Source: an uncultured Eubacteriales bacterium
Lineage (GTDB): Bacteria > Bacillota > Clostridia > Oscillospirales > CAG-382
Assembly: GCA_934446675.1 (NCBI GenBank)
Contig: CAKSEL010000003.1
Location: forward strand, 124,001 to 188,000
DNA: 64,000 nt
Direction: 5' to 3'
The notes under the pieces: generated by a model
What the model saw: the letters and a program-made list of their open reading frames with translations, nothing else
Database searches by the model: none
Told to the model about the DNA's origin: nothing
Part shown: piece by piece, positions 34,236 to 43,081 of the stretch
Position numbering within the stretch: the stretch's first letter is position 1
Layout of the letters: every line of letters starts with the position of its first letter
Position numbers and translations under genes: made by a program

Positions 34236-37200
34236 ATGTCCAGAAAAAAGATTTCAATGGACGGAAATACCGCCGCGGCGCACGTTGCATACGCCTTTAC
34301 GGAGGTTTCCGCTATTTACCCTATCACTCCTTCAAGCCCTATGGCAGAGGTGACTGATACCTGGTCCGCTACCGATAAGAATATCTTTGGTGAACCTGCA
34401 AGAAATATCTTCGGCGAACGCGTCAAGATAATGGAAATGGAGTCCGAGGCAGGCGCTGCCGGTGCAGTACACGGCTCTCTCGCTTCCGGTGCTCTCACAA
34501 CTACTTATACAGCTTCTCAGGGCTTGCTTCTCATGATCCCGAATATGTATAAGATCGCCGGTGAGCTTCTTCCTAACGTAATTCACGTTTCGGCTCGCTG
34601 CGTTGCATCTCATGCACTTAACATTTTCGGCGACCATTCCGATATTTATGCTTGCCGTCAGACAGGCTACGCAATGCTCGCAGAGTCCAACCCTCAGGAA
34701 ATCATGGATCTCGCAGCCGTTGCACACCTTTCCACAATCAAGGGCAGAGTTCCGTTCATCAACTTCTTCGACGGTTTCAGAACTTCTCATGAAATTCAGA
34801 AGATCGAAGCATGGGACTATGCAGACCTTAAAGAAATGGTTGATATGGACGCGGTAAAGGCGTTCAGAGAACGTTCTCTCAATCCCGAAAAGCCCGCGCT
34901 CAGAGGCTCGGCTGAAAACGGCGATATATTCTTCCAGCACAGAGAAGCCTGCAACAAGTATTATCAGGCACTCCCGGCAATCGTTGAAGAATACATGGAT
35001 AAGGTCAACAAGAAGATCGGTACCGATTATAAGCTCTTTAACTACTACGGCGCACCCGACGCTGACAGAGTTATAATCGCTATGGGCTCCGTATGCGACG
35101 TAGCTGAAGAAGTTATCGACTACATGAATGCAAACGGCGAAAAGGCAGGTCTTGTCAAGGTTCGTCTTTACAGACCTTTCGTATCCGAAAAGCTCATCGA
35201 AGCTATTCCGAAGACCGCAAAGAAGATTGCCGTTCTCGACAGAACAAAGGAACCCGGCTCTCAGGGCGAACCGCTTTATCTCGACGTTGTTACCGCGCTT
35301 GCAACACACGGCGTTAATGTTAAGGTTGTCGGCGGAAGATACGGTCTCGGTTCAAAGGATACTCCTCCGGCAAGCATCTTTGCAGTATATGAAAACCTCA
35401 AGGCGGACGAGCCTAAGAACAGCTTTACTATCGGCATAGTAGATGATGTAACTCATCTTTCTCTCGAAGAAAAGCCCGCTCCCGATACCGCACCCGAAGG
35501 CACAATAAGCTGCAAGTTCTGGGGACTCGGCGGAGACGGTACCGTCGGTGCAAACAAGAACTCCATCAAGATCATAGGCGACCATACCGATAAGTTTATT
35601 CAGGCATACTTCCAGTATGACTCCAAGAAGACCGGCGGCGTTACCATTTCTCACCTGAGATTCGGCGATAAGCCCATTAAGTCCTCTTACTATATCACAA
35701 AGGCTGACTTTGTAGCCTGTCATAACCCCTCTTATATCCTCAAGGGTTATAAGATAGTAAACGACGTAAAGCCCGGCGGTAAGTTCCTTCTTAACTGCCA
35801 GTGGAATGAAGAAGAGCTTGATAAGCACCTTCCCAACGCCGTAAAGAGCTACATAGCGAATAACAACATCGAGTTCTATACCGTAAATGCTATCGATAAG
35901 GCAGCAGAGATCGGTATGGGCAAGAGAACAAATACAATTCTTCAGTCCGCATTCTTTGCACTTGCAAATATCATGCCTATCGATAAGGCTGTTGAGTACA
36001 TGAAGTACATGGCAAAGAAGTCGTACCTCAAGAAGGGCGAAGCGGTAGTTGAAATGAACTACAAGGCAATCGACGCCGGCGTTGACGCTATCGTTAAGAT
36101 AGACGTTCCTGAAAGCTGGAAGTCGCTTGATCCTGCAAGAGTTGAGCCTGAGATCACCGGAAAGAGACCGGAACTTGTTAAGTTCGTTAAGAACGTAGTT
36201 GTTCCCGTTGACGATATGCTCGGCGATACTCTCCCTGTTTCCGCATTCTCCGATTACGTAGACGGTACATTCCCGCAGGGTGCTGCCGCATACGAAAAGA
36301 GAGGCGTTGCGGTTAACGTTCCCGAGTGGATTCCCGAAAACTGCGTACAGTGTAATAACTGTGCATATGTATGTCCGCATGCAACGATCCGTCCGTTCGC
36401 TATGGACGAGAAGGAAGTTGCGGCAGCTCCCGAACAGACCAAGTTCACCGCTAAGATGATAGGCAAGGGCTGCGAAGGATATAAGTTTACCATGGCAATT
36501 TCGCCTCTTGACTGTATGGGCTGTGGCGTCTGCGTAGACGTTTGCCCGACAAAGCCCGAAAAGAGAGCTTTGAAGATGGTTCCTCAGGAATCTCAGCTCC
36601 CGCAGCAGGAAGTATTCGATTATGCAGTTGCAAATGTAACCAAGAAAGATGTTCCGTTTGCAGATACCTCTGTAAAGGGCAGCCAGTTCAACCAGCCGCT
36701 GCTTGAATTCTCCGGTTCGTGCGCAGGTTGTGCGGAAACTTCTTACGCAAGACTTATCACTCAGCTCTTCGGCGAGAGAATGTACATTTCCAATGCAACC
36801 GGTTGTTCGTCTATTTGGGGCGGCAGCGCACCTGCAACTCCTTACACCGTAAACCGCGACAGCGGCAAGGGTCCGGCATGGGCTAACTCCCTGTTCGAGG
36901 ATAACGCAGAGCACGGTCTCGGTATGTACCTCGGTCAGAAGACTATAAGAGAAAGACTTATGGGCAAGGTTGAAGAAATGATGGCTTCCGATAAGGCTTC
37001 CGACGCATTCAAGGCTGCTGCAAAGGCATATCTTGATACCAAGGACGACGGCAAGGCAAATCAGGCTGCAACCGACGCACTTATTCTCGAGCTCGGCAAG
37101 GCAGCAGCAGAAGGCTGTCCTACCGCTAAGGAAGTGCTTGCAGAAAAGCAGTACCTCTCCAAGAAGTCCGTATGGATCTTCGGCGGCGACGGCTGGGCAT

Positions 37201-37817
37201 ACGATATCGGCTTTGGCGGTCTTGACCACGTAATCGCGTCCGGCGAAGATGTAAATATCATGGTATTTGATACCGAAGTTTACTCCAATACCGGCGGACA
37301 GGCATCTAAGGCTTCCAATATGGGACAGGTTGCACAGTTCGCAGCAGCAGGTAAGGCAATCGGCAAGAAGGATCTTGCTCAGATAGCTATGTCCTACGGC
37401 TATGTATATGTTGCACAGATCGCTATGGGCGCAGATATGAACCAGACGATCAAGGCTATGGCTGAGGCTGAAGCATATCACGGCCCGTCAATCATCATCG
37501 GCTACGCGCCTTGCGAAATGCACGGTGTTAAGGGCGGTATGACTAACTGCCAGGCTGAAATGAAGAAGGCAGTTGCCGCAGGTTACTGGCAGATGTTCCG
37601 TTACAATCCTGCTCTTAAGGCAGAGGGCAAGAATCCATTTACTCTCGATTCTAAGGAGCCGACTGCTTCTTATATCGACTTCATTAAGAGCGAAACCCGT
37701 TACAGCAGACTTGCTCAGGCATTCCCCGAAAGAGCAGAAGAACTCTTTAATAAGGCTGCTGAACGTGCTAAGGAAAAGTACGACAGACTTATTAAGCTTA
37801 GCTCCCTCTATGAATAA
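34236..37817 (+). CDS. nifJ: Pyruvate:ferredoxin (flavodoxin) oxidoreductase
   Basis: A 1193-residue single-chain PFOR, the usual length. Domain I starts with YPITPSSPMAEVTDTWS. Two 4Fe-4S ferredoxin motifs are visible: CVQCNNCAYVCP from Cys703 and CMGCGVCVDVCP from Cys760. The third cluster begins at CAGCAETSY near 829. The thiamine diphosphate site is GGDGWAYDIGFGGLDHV followed by TEVYSNTGGQ near 985-1020. It oxidises pyruvate to acetyl-CoA and CO2 and reduces ferredoxin, the central step of clostridial fermentation. AGGAGGA precedes the ATG. Codon use is very biased (AAG, CTC, GTT), in line with high expression. Symbol por is also used. Confidence 0.97.
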   Translation: MSRKKISMDGNTAAAHVAYAFTEVSAIYPITPSSPMAEVTDTWSATDKNIFGEPARNIFGERVKIMEMESEAGAAGAVHGSLASGALTTTYTASQGLLLMIPNMYKIAGELLPNVIHVSARCVASHALNIFGDHSDIYACRQTGYAMLAESNPQEIMDLAAVAHLSTIKGRVPFINFFDGFRTSHEIQKIEAWDYADLKEMVDMDAVKAFRERSLNPEKPALRGSAENGDIFFQHREACNKYYQALPAIVEEYMDKVNKKIGTDYKLFNYYGAPDADRVIIAMGSVCDVAEEVIDYMNANGEKAGLVKVRLYRPFVSEKLIEAIPKTAKKIAVLDRTKEPGSQGEPLYLDVVTALATHGVNVKVVGGRYGLGSKDTPPASIFAVYENLKADEPKNSFTIGIVDDVTHLSLEEKPAPDTAPEGTISCKFWGLGGDGTVGANKNSIKIIGDHTDKFIQAYFQYDSKKTGGVTISHLRFGDKPIKSSYYITKADFVACHNPSYILKGYKIVNDVKPGGKFLLNCQWNEEELDKHLPNAVKSYIANNNIEFYTVNAIDKAAEIGMGKRTNTILQSAFFALANIMPIDKAVEYMKYMAKKSYLKKGEAVVEMNYKAIDAGVDAIVKIDVPESWKSLDPARVEPEITGKRPELVKFVKNVVVPVDDMLGDTLPVSAFSDYVDGTFPQGAAAYEKRGVAVNVPEWIPENCVQCNNCAYVCPHATIRPFAMDEKEVAAAPEQTKFTAKMIGKGCEGYKFTMAISPLDCMGCGVCVDVCPTKPEKRALKMVPQESQLPQQEVFDYAVANVTKKDVPFADTSVKGSQFNQPLLEFSGSCAGCAETSYARLITQLFGERMYISNATGCSSIWGGSAPATPYTVNRDSGKGPAWANSLFEDNAEHGLGMYLGQKTIRERLMGKVEEMMASDKASDAFKAAAKAYLDTKDDGKANQAATDALILELGKAAAEGCPTAKEVLAEKQYLSKKSVWIFGGDGWAYDIGFGGLDHVIASGEDVNIMVFDTEVYSNTGGQASKASNMGQVAQFAAAGKAIGKKDLAQIAMSYGYVYVAQIAMGADMNQTIKAMAEAEAYHGPSIIIGYAPCEMHGVKGGMTNCQAEMKKAVAAGYWQMFRYNPALKAEGKNPFTLDSKEPTASYIDFIKSETRYSRLAQAFPERAEELFNKAAERAKEKYDRLIKLSSLYE

Positions 37818-37844
37818 TAAATTTTTGCTTGCAGCATAATTTTT

Positions 37845-37872
37845 CCGCACGGCGTTAAGCCGTGCGGTTTTT
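37845..37872 (+). terminator. Strong terminator after the PFOR gene
   Basis: CCGCACGGC (37845-37853), loop GTTAA, GCCGTGCGG (37859-37867) and five T. A perfect 9-base stem. Confidence 0.93.
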
Positions 37873-37894
37873 ACTTAGGAAACGCGCTTTAGGG

Positions 37895-38131
37895 GTACGC
37901 GCTTTCTTTTTAAAAAGAAAGCTGCAAAGAAAACAGTAGCCCTTAATTTAGATTAAAACTGTGGGATACTCTCTGCCGCCAGCTTATACCGTTCGCAGTC
38001 GAACAGCAGGACTGCGAACTCAGATATGAGCCGGTGCCGAAGCAAGCTATGGAAATTAAGAATAAAGGGTAATTTAATAAAATTAAGTTCTGTGCGTTGA
38101 ATTAAACTTTGCACAGAGTTTTTTACTAAAC
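37895..38131 (+). repeat. Intergenic repeat family, copy 1
   Basis: A gene-free element of about 235 bases. In order it has a perfect palindrome at 37901-37922 (GCTTTCTTTTT and its complement), the segment GCCGCCAGCTTATACCG, a 10-base hairpin GTTCGCAGTC/GACTGCGAAC (37991-38019), and AAGCAAGCTATGG. It ends with a terminator-like hairpin around TGTGC/GCACAGAG followed by six T (38113-38124). Further copies, in this or the reverse orientation, are at 40050-40290, 40312-40480, 40497-40660 and 55405-55630. It fills the space between the PFOR terminator and the MATE promoter. Confidence 0.85.
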
Positions 38132-38158
38132 AAAATTTGAAATAAAAAAATATATCTC

Positions 38159-38187
38159 TTGACAAAATAAGGATAATAACATATAAT
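38159..38187 (+). promoter_or_regulatory. Promoter of the MATE exporter gene
   Basis: TTGACA (38159-38164) and TATAAT (38182-38187) with a 17-base spacer, about 60 bases before the start codon. A short CACG/CGTG hairpin with six T lies just after the predicted start of transcription. Confidence 0.83.
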
Positions 38188-38246
38188 ATCTGTTACACGC
38201 CTTTGGACGTGCTTTTTTGAAATTTTACAAGGAGAAAGGAAAGAAA

Positions 38247-39578
38247 ATGGAAATTAAACTCTCAGAACACTTCACTTATAAAAAACTTCTGCGTTTTTGC
38301 CTTTCGCCGATTGTCATGATGGTGTTTACATCAATATACGGCGTTGTGGACGGATTTTTTGTTTCAAATTTCGCCGGAAAAACGTCGTTTGCGGCAATAA
38401 ATCTCGTAATGCCTTTTATAATGGTGCTCGGCGGCTTCGGATTTATGGTCGCTTCGGGTGCAAGCGCGCTTGTCGCTAAAACTCTCGGTGAAAAAGACGT
38501 AAAAAGAGCTAATGAAATATTCTCCATGGCGATAAAGTTCACCGTAATTTTGGGTGTTATCACAAGCGTTGTCGGAATTGTTTTCATGCGCCCGATTTCC
38601 GTGCTGTTGGGTGCCGAAGAAAATATGATAACCGATTGCGTTGTCTATGGCAGAACGGTTCTTGCGTTCAATACCGCGTTTATGCTTCAGAACGGATTTC
38701 AGATATATCTGTCGGTTGCCGAAAAGCCGAAACTCGGACTTTATTATACGGTCGCCGCAGGACTTACAAATATGATTCTCGACGCGGTTTTTGTCGGACT
38801 CTTTAACTGGGGTGTTGCAGGTGCCGCCGTAGCGACAGGTATCAGCCAGTGCGTCGGCGGAATACTTCCTATATTTTATTTTATAAGGAAAAATGAAAGT
38901 CCGCTTAGAATAATAAATGCAAAATGCGAAGCAAGACCGCTTATAAAAGCTTGCACAAACGGTTCGTCAGAGCTTATGTCAAGCGTTTCTTCGTCGATAG
39001 TCGGCGCAATTTATAATTTTCAGCTTTTGAAATATGCCGGTCAGAACGGCGTTGCAACATACGGCGTCCTTATGTATATCCAGTTCATTTTTGTTGCGAT
39101 TTTTATAGGATATACCATAGGAATGTCGCCGATAGTTTCGTATAATTACGGCGCGCAGAACAAAGACGAGCTTAAAAGCCTGTTCAGAAAAAGCGTTATA
39201 ATGATGTCGGCTGCCGGAATTATAATGATGATACTCGGCAAGGTGCTTGCATCTCCGCTGTCCGAGATTTTTGTAGGATATGATGATGAGCTTTGCGCGA
39301 TGGCAACTCACGCATTCGGAATTTTTGCGTATGCATTTGTTCTCACGGGAATAAATATTTTTGCGTCGGCGTTATTTACGGCGCTCAACAACGGTGCAGT
39401 TTCGGCGATAATATCGTTTTTACGAACCCTTGTATTCCAGTCGGTGACGGTTATAATATTCCCGATAATTTTTGACATTGACGGCATTTGGTATGCTATT
39501 ACTTTTGCGGAAGTATTTGCGTTTATTATTTCTGTTTCGTTTATTATCGCGAAGAGGAAGAAGTACGGCTACGCATGA
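38247..39578 (+). CDS. MATE-family efflux transporter
   Basis: A 443-residue membrane protein with 12 predicted spans in two six-span halves. GVVDGFFVSNFAGKTSFAAINLVMP in pieces is the typical MATE first helix; VGGILPIFYF, IGMSPIVSYNYGAQNKDELK and a matching second-half segment support this. Such pumps expel drugs or metabolites in exchange for Na+ or H+. ATG at 38247 follows AAGGAGAAAGGAAAG; the frame opens 30 bases earlier without a better site. Substrate not predictable. Confidence 0.9.
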   Translation: MEIKLSEHFTYKKLLRFCLSPIVMMVFTSIYGVVDGFFVSNFAGKTSFAAINLVMPFIMVLGGFGFMVASGASALVAKTLGEKDVKRANEIFSMAIKFTVILGVITSVVGIVFMRPISVLLGAEENMITDCVVYGRTVLAFNTAFMLQNGFQIYLSVAEKPKLGLYYTVAAGLTNMILDAVFVGLFNWGVAGAAVATGISQCVGGILPIFYFIRKNESPLRIINAKCEARPLIKACTNGSSELMSSVSSSIVGAIYNFQLLKYAGQNGVATYGVLMYIQFIFVAIFIGYTIGMSPIVSYNYGAQNKDELKSLFRKSVIMMSAAGIIMMILGKVLASPLSEIFVGYDDELCAMATHAFGIFAYAFVLTGINIFASALFTALNNGAVSAIISFLRTLVFQSVTVIIFPIIFDIDGIWYAITFAEVFAFIISVSFIIAKRKKYGYA

Positions 39579-39589
39579 GGGAGCTGAAC

Positions 39590-40130
39590 TTGAGGTTATT
39601 TGTTTTTGCCTGTTTTAGGTGGAAACGGGAAATATTCTTCAAAGTGCGACTTTGTATCTCCGCTTTTCGGAATCGAAAAGACGGGCGCTCTAAAGAGTGT
39701 AAACAAAAGATTTTCGCCGCTCAGACGCCGCAGCGAAAGCGTGGCTACGAGGAGGATTTCGCCTACCGCAACAAAGTACGCCTCCGAAATTTCAAAAAAT
39801 CCTCGTTTTGCACTGTCCACAAAACTGTGTTGCGAAATCGCCGCACGACAGGCGCGCGGATGGGGTTGGTTTCTAAGTGAAATTTGTTTATCTCAGCTTT
39901 ATCTCTTACGCCATGTCACGTTGCGGTCTGCGTAAACTATGTTTCAAGTGCAAAAGTGCAATTTTTATGCGTTATTACGCAGTCAACAGGACTTACTTTT
40001 CCGACCAGCTCGCTATCGCGAGATGACTACGGCTGAATGTTACTTGTATATTTAGTAAAAAACTCTGTGCGAAATTTAATCTAACGCACAGAGTTATCTT
40101 TTTATTAAATTACCTTTTATTCTTGGTTTC
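39590..40130 (-). repeat. Long intergenic composite repeat, reverse copy
   Basis: A gene-free stretch of about 540 bases whose reverse complement is echoed in 55620-56200. Shared blocks include TTTTCGGAATCGAAAA near 39670, the segment around AAAGATTTTCGCCGCTCA near 39707, GATGGGGTTGGTTTCTAAG near 39857, ACAGGACTTACTTTTCCGAC near 39987 and an AGCTCGC...GCGAG hairpin near 40010. Short reading frames cross it, but their positions differ between copies and none has a convincing start. It lies at the convergent 3' ends of the MATE and AraC genes. Confidence 0.75.
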
Positions 40131-40665
40131 CATAGCTTGCTTTGGCACTTGTTTAGATTTGAGTCAGCCTCCTGCCTTTTGGTGGCTGACGGTACAAGCT
40201 GGCGGCAGGGAGTACCCCACAACTTTTTCTAATTTAGGGGCTATTGTTTTCTTTGCAGCTTTCTTTTTAGAAAGAAAGCGCGTACTTTCAAAAGTTATCT
40301 TTTGTACTATGTTTCCATAGCTTGCTTCGGCATCTGCTTAGATTTGAGTTCGCAGTCCTGCTGTTCGACTGCGAACGGTACAAGCTGGCGGCAGGGAGTA
40401 CCCCACAACTTTTTCTAATTTAGGGGCTATTGTTTTCTTTGCAGCTTTCTTTTTAGAAAGAAAGCGCGTACTTTCAAAAGTTATCTTTTGTACTATGTTT
40501 CCATAGCTTGCTTCGGCATCTGCTTAGATTTGAGTTCGCAGTCCTGCTGTTCGACTGCGAACGGTACAAGCTGTCGGCAGAGAATATCCCACAGCTTTTT
40601 TCTAAATTAAGGGCTATTGTTTTCTTTGCAGCTTTCTTTTTAAAAAGAAAGCGCGTATTCCTAAC
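40050..40665 (-). repeat. Intergenic repeat family, copies 2-4, partly tandem (about 185-bp period)
   Basis: Three reverse-oriented units, each starting at CCATAGCTTGCTT (40130, 40315, 40501) and ending in the GCTTTC...GAAAGC palindrome (near 40258-40279, 40443-40464 and 40631-40652). The middle hairpin is GTCAGCC/GGCTGAC in the first unit (40163-40190) but GTTCGCAGTC/GACTGCGAAC in the second and third (40348-40376 and 40534-40562). Pairing is kept while the sequence differs. The last unit reaches the stop codon of the AraC gene. The spacing is far too long for a CRISPR array. Confidence 0.87.
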
Positions 40666-41488
40666 GCGTTTCTTCTGCGTTTTTGCCGAAATGTTTTTTG
40701 TAGGAATTGCAGAAGTAGGAGGGAGAGCAGAAACCGCAGAGCTCAGATATCTGGGCACAGGAAAGATCGGAGGAGGAGAGGAGGCTTTGAGCTTTGGAGA
40801 GTCTGTAATCAAGGAGATATTCGTGAAAGCTTTTGCCGACCTGTTCTTTAAAAATTCTGCCGAGATATTTTTCATTGATAAAATAAGTGCGTGCAATGAG
40901 GGAGAGCGTAAGCGGCTTTGAATAATCCGACGCAATACAGTCCAATGCAATACGAACCGCCCAGTGCAGAGAGTTTCTCCGGAACGCCGGAGTTTTTGCA
41001 TGGCTTTTTATAAAATTTTCGATAAGCTCGGCAATAATGCGGCACTGGCTGTCGGTGTACGGCATTGATAGATCTTTCATCACCGAGTACATGGCGTCAA
41101 AGTCGCTTTTTGCAATATCGGCGGCTTTGCGCAGCTTTTCATGGCTCTCGTCCGGATTTTTCACAAGATTTCCTATGTAGATTATGCATAATAATTCATC
41201 GCCGGAAAAGACCGGACGGCATATCTCGTAAAGACCGAATGCGCATAACCCTGCAAATTCGCGCCCCGAATGGCGTGCATATTCGTTGCACACCGTCTTG
41301 CACCTCATGCACATTTCAAAGCCTTTGCCAGTTGACTTCGCCATGTCGCAGAAAATTTTGCTGTGTACGCGGTATTCCTCCGGCAGACGCAGCGGTTCCT
41401 GCGAGATAATTCCCGAAACATCGGCAACAGAAATGTGTAAATGCGTGTTTTGGCAAAATAACCCGATTAAATCCTTTAACTGCGTCAT
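40661..41488 (-). CDS. AraC-family regulator with PocR-type sensory domain
   Basis: A 275-residue regulator. The N-terminal half (about 1-140) matches the PocR sensory domain, with the conserved FEMCMRCKTVCNEYARHSGREF cysteine cluster in pieces (C-x2-C and C) and a GLYEICRPVF strand; these domains bind small ligands. Residues about 175-275 hold two HTH motifs: LSLIARTYFINEKYLGRIFKE and CAQISELCGFCSPSYFCNSY. It is divergent from an FAD oxidoreductase gene that it probably controls. GGAG precedes the ATG. Its last codons (ETR, stop) lie at the border of an intergenic repeat, so the natural C-terminus may have been altered. Confidence 0.88.
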   Translation of the reverse strand: MTQLKDLIGLFCQNTHLHISVADVSGIISQEPLRLPEEYRVHSKIFCDMAKSTGKGFEMCMRCKTVCNEYARHSGREFAGLCAFGLYEICRPVFSGDELLCIIYIGNLVKNPDESHEKLRKAADIAKSDFDAMYSVMKDLSMPYTDSQCRIIAELIENFIKSHAKTPAFRRNSLHWAVRIALDCIASDYSKPLTLSLIARTYFINEKYLGRIFKEQVGKSFHEYLLDYRLSKAQSLLSSSDLSCAQISELCGFCSPSYFCNSYKKHFGKNAEETR

Positions 41489-41553
41489 GTATATAACTCC
41501 CGGTATGTAAATTGCGTTTCTTTCACGCTTACGCCGTTATTGTATCACAAAAG

Positions 41554-41589
41554 TGTAATTTTTGCAATAAAAAATGTAATTTATGCATT
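41554..41589. promoter_or_regulatory. Tandem 15-bp direct repeats, likely AraC-family operator
   Basis: TGTAATTTTTGCAAT (41554-41568) and TGTAATTTATGCATT (41575-41589) match at 13 of 15 positions and begin 21 bases apart, two helical turns. This is the usual geometry for AraC-family binding. They lie between the regulator and the FAD oxidoreductase gene. Confidence 0.6.
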
Positions 41590-41659
41590 GCTTTAAGCAA
41601 TTTTCAGAGGTAATATATAACCGTAAGAATAATTTTTTGCAAAGGAAGGCTTTGTATAT

Positions 41660-42937
41660 ATGGAAAATTATGATGTTGCGGTAATAGGCGGCGGATTTGC
41701 GGGACTTGCGGCTGCGGTTTCGGCGTCAAGACAGGGCGCAAAAACGATACTCGTCGAAAAAAGCGGAGCGCTCGGCGGCGCAATGAATTTGGCGCTCGTT
41801 ATGCCGTTTATGAAGAACGGCACGGTTATCGACGGTAAGTTCACAAGGCTCAGCGAAGGAATCTTCGCAGAAATATGTACCGAAGCAAGTAAGCTCATGC
41901 AGGAGTGCGAAGGTATAGAAACAGATCCCGCACTGCTTTGGAATTATAATGAAGAATATATGAAAATAGTCTTTAACAGACTTGCAATCAAATACGGCGT
42001 TACACTGTTGTTTCACTCGTATCTTTCCGAGGTGAAAAAAGACGGTGATAAGATAACCTCCGCCGTGCTTTGCGGACGTTCGGGAAAGTTTGAGCTTTCG
42101 GCAAAGGTCTTTGTTGACGCAACCGGCGACGCAACCCTTGCGTATCTTTCGGACTGCCCGTTCAGACTCGGACGCGACGACGGACTCTGCCAGCCCATGA
42201 CGCTGTGTTTCCGTGTTGGCGGCGTTGACAGGGAGACTGTCAGAACTCTTCCGTCGAAGGTTAAGGATATAAACGCGCTGTACGATAAATTCAAGGCTGA
42301 GGGCAAAATTAAAAATCCGCGCGAAAACGTGCTTATGTTCAGAACCTTTGTTGACGGCTGTATACACTTCAATTCCACGCGCGTGGTAAAGCTGAACCCG
42401 ACCGATCCGCTGGATCTGTCCAAAGCCGAAATACAGGCGCGCGAACAGGTGCTCGAACTGTTTTTGTTTATGAAGAATAATATTCCCGGCTTTGAAAAAG
42501 CAGAGCTTCTCATGACCGCAAACGAGATCGGCGTAAGAGAAAGCCGCATGATAATAGGAAAATACGTGCTTACCGGAGACGACCTTAAAAACTGCACAAA
42601 ATTCGAGGATTCGATCGCGTTCGGAAACTATGATATAGATATTCATAATCCCGAAGGCAGCGGAACCAGCCATTACTATTTCGGTCCCGGCGAGTATTAT
42701 TCCATACCTTACCGCAGCCTTGTGCCGCAGAAAGTCTCAAATCTGCTTGTTGCCGGAAGATGTATCTCGGCGGATCATGACGCACAGGCGTCAATACGCA
42801 TAATGCCGATAGTCTGCACAATAGGAGAGGCGGCAGGTACGGCGGCAGCACTTTGTGCGGGTACAGGTATAAAGCCGGAAAACCTTGATACCGTAAAGCT
42901 CCGCGAAATCTTAAAGCAAAACGGGGCACTGTGCTGA
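41660..42937 (+). CDS. FAD-dependent oxidoreductase (FAD_oxidored family)
   Basis: A 425-residue flavoprotein. The N-terminal dinucleotide motif is VAVIGGGFAGLAAAVSASRQG with EKSGALGG following. VDATGDATLAYLSDC and a C-terminal RCISADHDAQASIRIMP with IGEAAGTAAALCA match the FAD_oxidored (PF12831-type) family, related to fumarate reductase-like and xanthan lyase-associated proteins. No signal peptide, so cytoplasmic. AAAGGAAGG precedes the ATG. It is divergent from the AraC/PocR regulator and has its own terminator, so it is a one-gene target. Substrate unknown. Confidence 0.87.
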   Translation: MENYDVAVIGGGFAGLAAAVSASRQGAKTILVEKSGALGGAMNLALVMPFMKNGTVIDGKFTRLSEGIFAEICTEASKLMQECEGIETDPALLWNYNEEYMKIVFNRLAIKYGVTLLFHSYLSEVKKDGDKITSAVLCGRSGKFELSAKVFVDATGDATLAYLSDCPFRLGRDDGLCQPMTLCFRVGGVDRETVRTLPSKVKDINALYDKFKAEGKIKNPRENVLMFRTFVDGCIHFNSTRVVKLNPTDPLDLSKAEIQAREQVLELFLFMKNNIPGFEKAELLMTANEIGVRESRMIIGKYVLTGDDLKNCTKFEDSIAFGNYDIDIHNPEGSGTSHYYFGPGEYYSIPYRSLVPQKVSNLLVAGRCISADHDAQASIRIMPIVCTIGEAAGTAAALCAGTGIKPENLDTVKLREILKQNGALC

Positions 42938-42986
42938 AAAAGGCATAAACCGCTTTTTGATAAACCGAAAAATTAGCATAAAAAAT

Positions 42987-43031
42987 CAGCTTGGCGCGGA
43001 AAAATTTCAAATCCGTACTAAGCTGTTTTTT
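42987..43031 (+). terminator. Terminator after the FAD oxidoreductase gene
   Basis: CAGCTT (42987-42992) and AAGCTG (43020-43025) enclose an inner CGGA/TCCG stem, followed by TTTTTT. Confidence 0.85.
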
Positions 43032-43081
43032 CTATACAAAATTTTGAAAACGCCGCGAAAAATAAAGCCGCGTATACGCGC

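Noticed and set aside
35352..37481. A 709-codon open frame on the strand opposite the PFOR gene
   Set aside because: It is a shadow of the strongly biased codon use of PFOR. Its translation is Cys/Leu-rich with no domain, and there is no ribosome binding site.
39488..39880. Short frames in the intergenic repeats (also 55804-56061) that end in the same residues
   Set aside because: They lack ribosome binding sites, begin at different places and follow repeat similarity rather than protein conservation. I used them only as evidence that the two repeats are related.
40130..40665. Tandem repeats considered as a CRISPR array
   Set aside because: Units are about 185 bases with no short spacers, and no cas genes are present.
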